A DNA stretch of 7,264 nucleotides from a bacterium (GTDB lineage: Bacteria; Bacillota; Clostridia; Oscillospirales; Acutalibacteraceae), in contig JAHLBL010000082.1 of assembly GCA_020625635.1 (NCBI GenBank), positions 1-7,264 of the forward strand. Direction: 5' to 3'. The notes under the pieces are model-generated. The model made no database searches, was not told the origin of the DNA, and worked only from the letters and a program-made list of their open reading frames with translations. Below are positions 4,989 to 7,264 of this stretch, piece after piece; the stretch's first letter is position 1; the number at the start of each line of letters is the position of its first letter. The position numbers and the translations under genes were made by a program.

Positions 4989-7082
4989 ATGAAATACAAA
5001 CTGACTATGAACGGTCTGGACTGTGCCCACTGCGCGGCAAAGGTGGAAAGGGCGATTGCCGAAACCGAGGGTTTCGAGGAAGTAAGCCTTGTTTTCGCCA
5101 CAAAGTCGCTCTATTTCAGACATGCGCACGACGACGATATTACATCAATCGTTCAGAAGATAACCGACTCGGTTGAGGACGGAGTAACCGTCACAATGGC
5201 AGGAGATCACCACGAACACAGCCATGAACATCACCACGAACACAGTCACGGGCACCATCACGAACATGGCAGTTCAAAGCTTTCTATCGTAATGCTCGCT
5301 ACCGCAATCCTGCTCGCGGTTTCCGCGTTTATTCTGGAATTAACGGGCGTCAGCGACGTCGCGGTCGCACTGCTCAGCGCGGCGGCAATCGGACTTTCGG
5401 GATACAAGGTCTGCCTTTCGGGCGTGAAAGCGGCGATTAAGCTGCAGCTCGACGAAACAACGCTTATGACAATAGCAGTCATCGCGGCGTTCTGCCTCGG
5501 ACAGTTCGTCGAGGGCGCGATGGTAACTATTCTCTACGGCATAGGCGAAATGCTTGAGGACAGGGCTGTAGACAGCTCACGCAGAAGCATAGAAAAGCTC
5601 GCGAATATCCAGGCTGATACGGCAAACATTACCGTAAACGGCGCTCTGCGCGCTGTGCCTGCCGAGGAAGTAGCTGTCGGAGCCGAAATAACAATCAAGC
5701 CGCACGAGCGTATTCCGCTCGACTGCGTCGTCACGCAGGGCGAAGGCGGAGTTGACACCTCTGCGATCACGGGCGAGAGCATGCCCGTGTTCTGCAGGGA
5801 AGGCAGTGAGCTTCTCAGCGGAATGCTAAACGGCGACAGCCTTCTGAAAGCGCGATCAACCAAGGTCTGCGGCGACGGCACAGCCGCGAGGATAATAAAG
5901 CTCGTCGAGGAAGCGTCCGTCTCAAAGAGCAACAACGAAAAACTAATCACGCGTTTCGCGCGTTTCTACACTCCGATCGTCGTGCTTATTTCTCTCGCAA
6001 TCGCGCTGATTCCTCCGATCTTCCTCGGCAACATCGGAGTATGGATTTACAGAGGGCTCGTGTGTCTCGTTGCGTCGTGCCCGTGCGCAATCGTGATTTC
6101 AGTACCTCTCGCCTACTATTCAGGCATCGGCGCGGCTTCAAAGAAAGGCGTGCTGATCAAGGGCGGAAGATATCTTGAGGCTCTCGCCGCTGCGGACACG
6201 GTTCTGTTCGACAAGACCGGCACGCTCACCGAGGGACAGCCGAAGGTCACCAAAGTCAGGGCGTACCGCGGTTACAGCGAGGACGAGGTTCTCCTTCTCG
6301 CCGCGGGCTGCGAACGAAACTCCGCTCACCCGATCGCGAAGGCTATAACGGAAAGCTGTAAGGACGTTCTGCCCGATATGACCGACTACACCGAAACGGC
6401 AGGTCACGGAGTAAGCGCCGTATATAACGGAAAGCGTATTCACTGCGGCGGATCAAAGCTGCTCGCGGAGTCGGGCATAAAAAACGAACACCCCGAAGGC
6501 GGAGTGTTCGTGATATATGATAACGAGGTCATCGGCTCGATCACAGTCAGTGATAAACTGAGAGCCGAAGCCTCCGACGTTGTCGCTAAGCTCAGAAAGT
6601 CAGGCGTTAAGCGTCTCGGAGTACTGACGGGCGACAGCAAAGAAAATACCGCTCTCACCTGCGGAAAGCTCGGTCTGGAAACAGAACAGGCTCAGCTTTT
6701 GCCACAGGAGAAGCTGTCGTTTGTAAATAATGAAAAGCAGAACGGCAGAACAGTCGCGTTCGTGGGCGACGGTATAAACGACGCTCCCGTTATTGCGGCG
6801 GCTGACTGTGGGATCGCGATGGGACTCGGCAGCGACGCGGCGATCGCCTCCGCCGACGCTGTGCTAACCTCGGGCAATCTCACCGCCCTGCCGACAGCGT
6901 TTAAAATCGCGAAAAGAACAGTCGCTACTGCAAAGACGAATATCATCTTCGCGCTGATTATCAAGGCGTCTGTTATCACCCTCGCCTTCTTCGGACTCGC
7001 GGCAATCTGGATGTCCGTTTTAGCTGATACAGGAGTGTGTATGCTCTGCGTGCTGTGGGCAATGAGACTGCTGAGAAATTGA
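4989..7082 (+). CDS. cadA: Zinc/cadmium-exporting P1B-type ATPase (ZntA/CadA type)
   Basis: An inner-membrane ATPase pumping divalent soft metals out of the cell. The 697 residues are full length. In order: an HMA domain with GLDCAHCA (Cys12, Cys15); a histidine tract at 74-93 with 13 His; TM1-TM4 at about 97-190; the actuator loop with TGES at 261-264; TM5 and TM6 with the metal-site motif CPC at 364-366; DKTGT at 408-412 with the phosphorylated Asp408; HP at 447-448 in the nucleotide domain; GDGINDAP at 593-600; and TM7-TM8 at about 648-693. Lys659 (NIIFALIIKA) and Asp680 (LADTG) match the zinc-site residues of ZntA, which argues for Zn2+/Cd2+/Pb2+ rather than Cu+. GGAG at 4979-4982 sits inside the sensor gene, 6 nt before the ATG, so the two are translated from one mRNA. 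Zn is favoured over Cd because of the neighbouring sensor; specificity is not proven by sequence. Confidence 0.96.
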   Translation: MKYKLTMNGLDCAHCAAKVERAIAETEGFEEVSLVFATKSLYFRHAHDDDITSIVQKITDSVEDGVTVTMAGDHHEHSHEHHHEHSHGHHHEHGSSKLSIVMLATAILLAVSAFILELTGVSDVAVALLSAAAIGLSGYKVCLSGVKAAIKLQLDETTLMTIAVIAAFCLGQFVEGAMVTILYGIGEMLEDRAVDSSRRSIEKLANIQADTANITVNGALRAVPAEEVAVGAEITIKPHERIPLDCVVTQGEGGVDTSAITGESMPVFCREGSELLSGMLNGDSLLKARSTKVCGDGTAARIIKLVEEASVSKSNNEKLITRFARFYTPIVVLISLAIALIPPIFLGNIGVWIYRGLVCLVASCPCAIVISVPLAYYSGIGAASKKGVLIKGGRYLEALAAADTVLFDKTGTLTEGQPKVTKVRAYRGYSEDEVLLLAAGCERNSAHPIAKAITESCKDVLPDMTDYTETAGHGVSAVYNGKRIHCGGSKLLAESGIKNEHPEGGVFVIYDNEVIGSITVSDKLRAEASDVVAKLRKSGVKRLGVLTGDSKENTALTCGKLGLETEQAQLLPQEKLSFVNNEKQNGRTVAFVGDGINDAPVIAAADCGIAMGLGSDAAIASADAVLTSGNLTALPTAFKIAKRTVATAKTNIIFALIIKASVITLAFFGLAAIWMSVLADTGVCMLCVLWAMRLLRN
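5208..5267 (+). repeat. 24-nt in-frame tandem repeat encoding the histidine tract of the ATPase
   Basis: Two 24-nt units (5208-5231 and 5232-5255) and a half unit (5256-5267) encode HHEHSHEH, HHEHSHGH and HHEH. The first 14 nt of units 1 and 2 are identical. The tract links the HMA domain to TM1 and probably binds zinc loosely. Its copy number could change by slippage without breaking the frame. Confidence 0.85.
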
Positions 7083-7145
7083 GGCAACATGCGGGGTTGG
7101 ATCAAAAATAAAAGAACAGCCCCATATGTACAAATGCAATTCAAT

Positions 7146-7239
7146 AGTGATAAGTTGATAAGTGAAAAGCAGAAAGTAATATAGTTAAACACAACGCTAT
7201 TAAAAAATCACATTGTCACGTTGCTTATAACTTGTCACT
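7146..7239. repeat. Imperfect inverted repeat downstream of the ATPase gene
   Basis: AGTGATAAGTTGATAAG (7146-7162) is nearly the reverse complement of CTTATAACTTGTCACT (7224-7239), with one substitution and one inserted base. Shorter pairs lie close by: AGTTAAA (7183-7189) with TTTAACT (7240-7246), and CAACG (7192-7196) with CGTTG (7219-7223). The region 7083-7264 is AT-rich and holds no gene or standard terminator. It may be a small non-autonomous repeat element or a weak transcript-end structure; I cannot distinguish these. Confidence 0.4.
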
Positions 7240-7264
7240 TTTAACTACCAATACAGCAATTTAA

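Noticed and set aside
4758..5129. A 123-codon minus-strand frame across the sensor and the ATPase start
   Set aside because: It is antisense to two well-supported genes and has no recognisable domain. Minus-strand frames at 5534-5950, 6138-6443 and 6692-7192 were rejected for the same reason.
7085..7125. GGGG...CCCC pair after the ATPase stop as a rho-independent terminator
   Set aside because: Only about four pairs form around a loop of more than 20 nt and there is no U tract after it.

Overview
The window carries the classical Firmicutes class III heat-shock operon ctsR-mcsA-mcsB-clpC, read on the minus strand from about 4450 leftwards. Divergently on the plus strand lies a two-gene zinc/cadmium export operon: an ArsR/SmtB-family sensor followed by a P1B-type ATPase. 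CtsR, McsA and McsB together point to a low-to-mid GC Firmicute. The fairly GC-rich coding style and the short clostridial-type McsB suggest a gut-type Clostridia lineage such as the Oscillospiraceae/Ruminococcaceae, but that placement is an inference and no species is claimed.

Layout. Bases 1-2203 (minus) hold clpC, whose 3' end is cut by the left window edge (734 codons present). Bases 2246-3235 (minus) hold mcsB, which overlaps the end of mcsA by 8 bp. mcsA ends at 3228 and most likely starts at 3779. Bases 3780-3947 form an unusually long ctsR-mcsA gap with three inverted repeats. ctsR spans 3948-4400. Bases 4401-4682 are the divergent control region: a near-consensus promoter for ctsR (TTGACT-17-TATAAT) bracketed by CtsR boxes, three 10-bp phased repeats, then a promoter for the metal operon (TTGACA-17-TATACT) with a SmtB-type palindromic operator at its start point. 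Bases 4683-4985 hold the metal sensor and 4989-7082 the ATPase. Bases 7083-7264 contain no gene, only an imperfect inverted repeat.

How the genes work together. CtsR represses its own operon. McsB, with its zinc-binding activator McsA, phosphorylates arginines on CtsR and on damaged proteins. ClpC binds phospho-arginine through its N-terminal domain (both Glu residues of the known pockets are present) and feeds clients to ClpP, which is encoded elsewhere. The metal sensor has only the alpha5 zinc site and no cysteine, so it should release its operator on Zn(II) or Co(II) and induce itself and the exporter.

I see no clearly new system. The points most worth a second look are the architecture of the divergent control region, the structured ctsR-mcsA spacer, the short McsB N-terminus, and the 24-nt repeat that builds the exporter's histidine tract.
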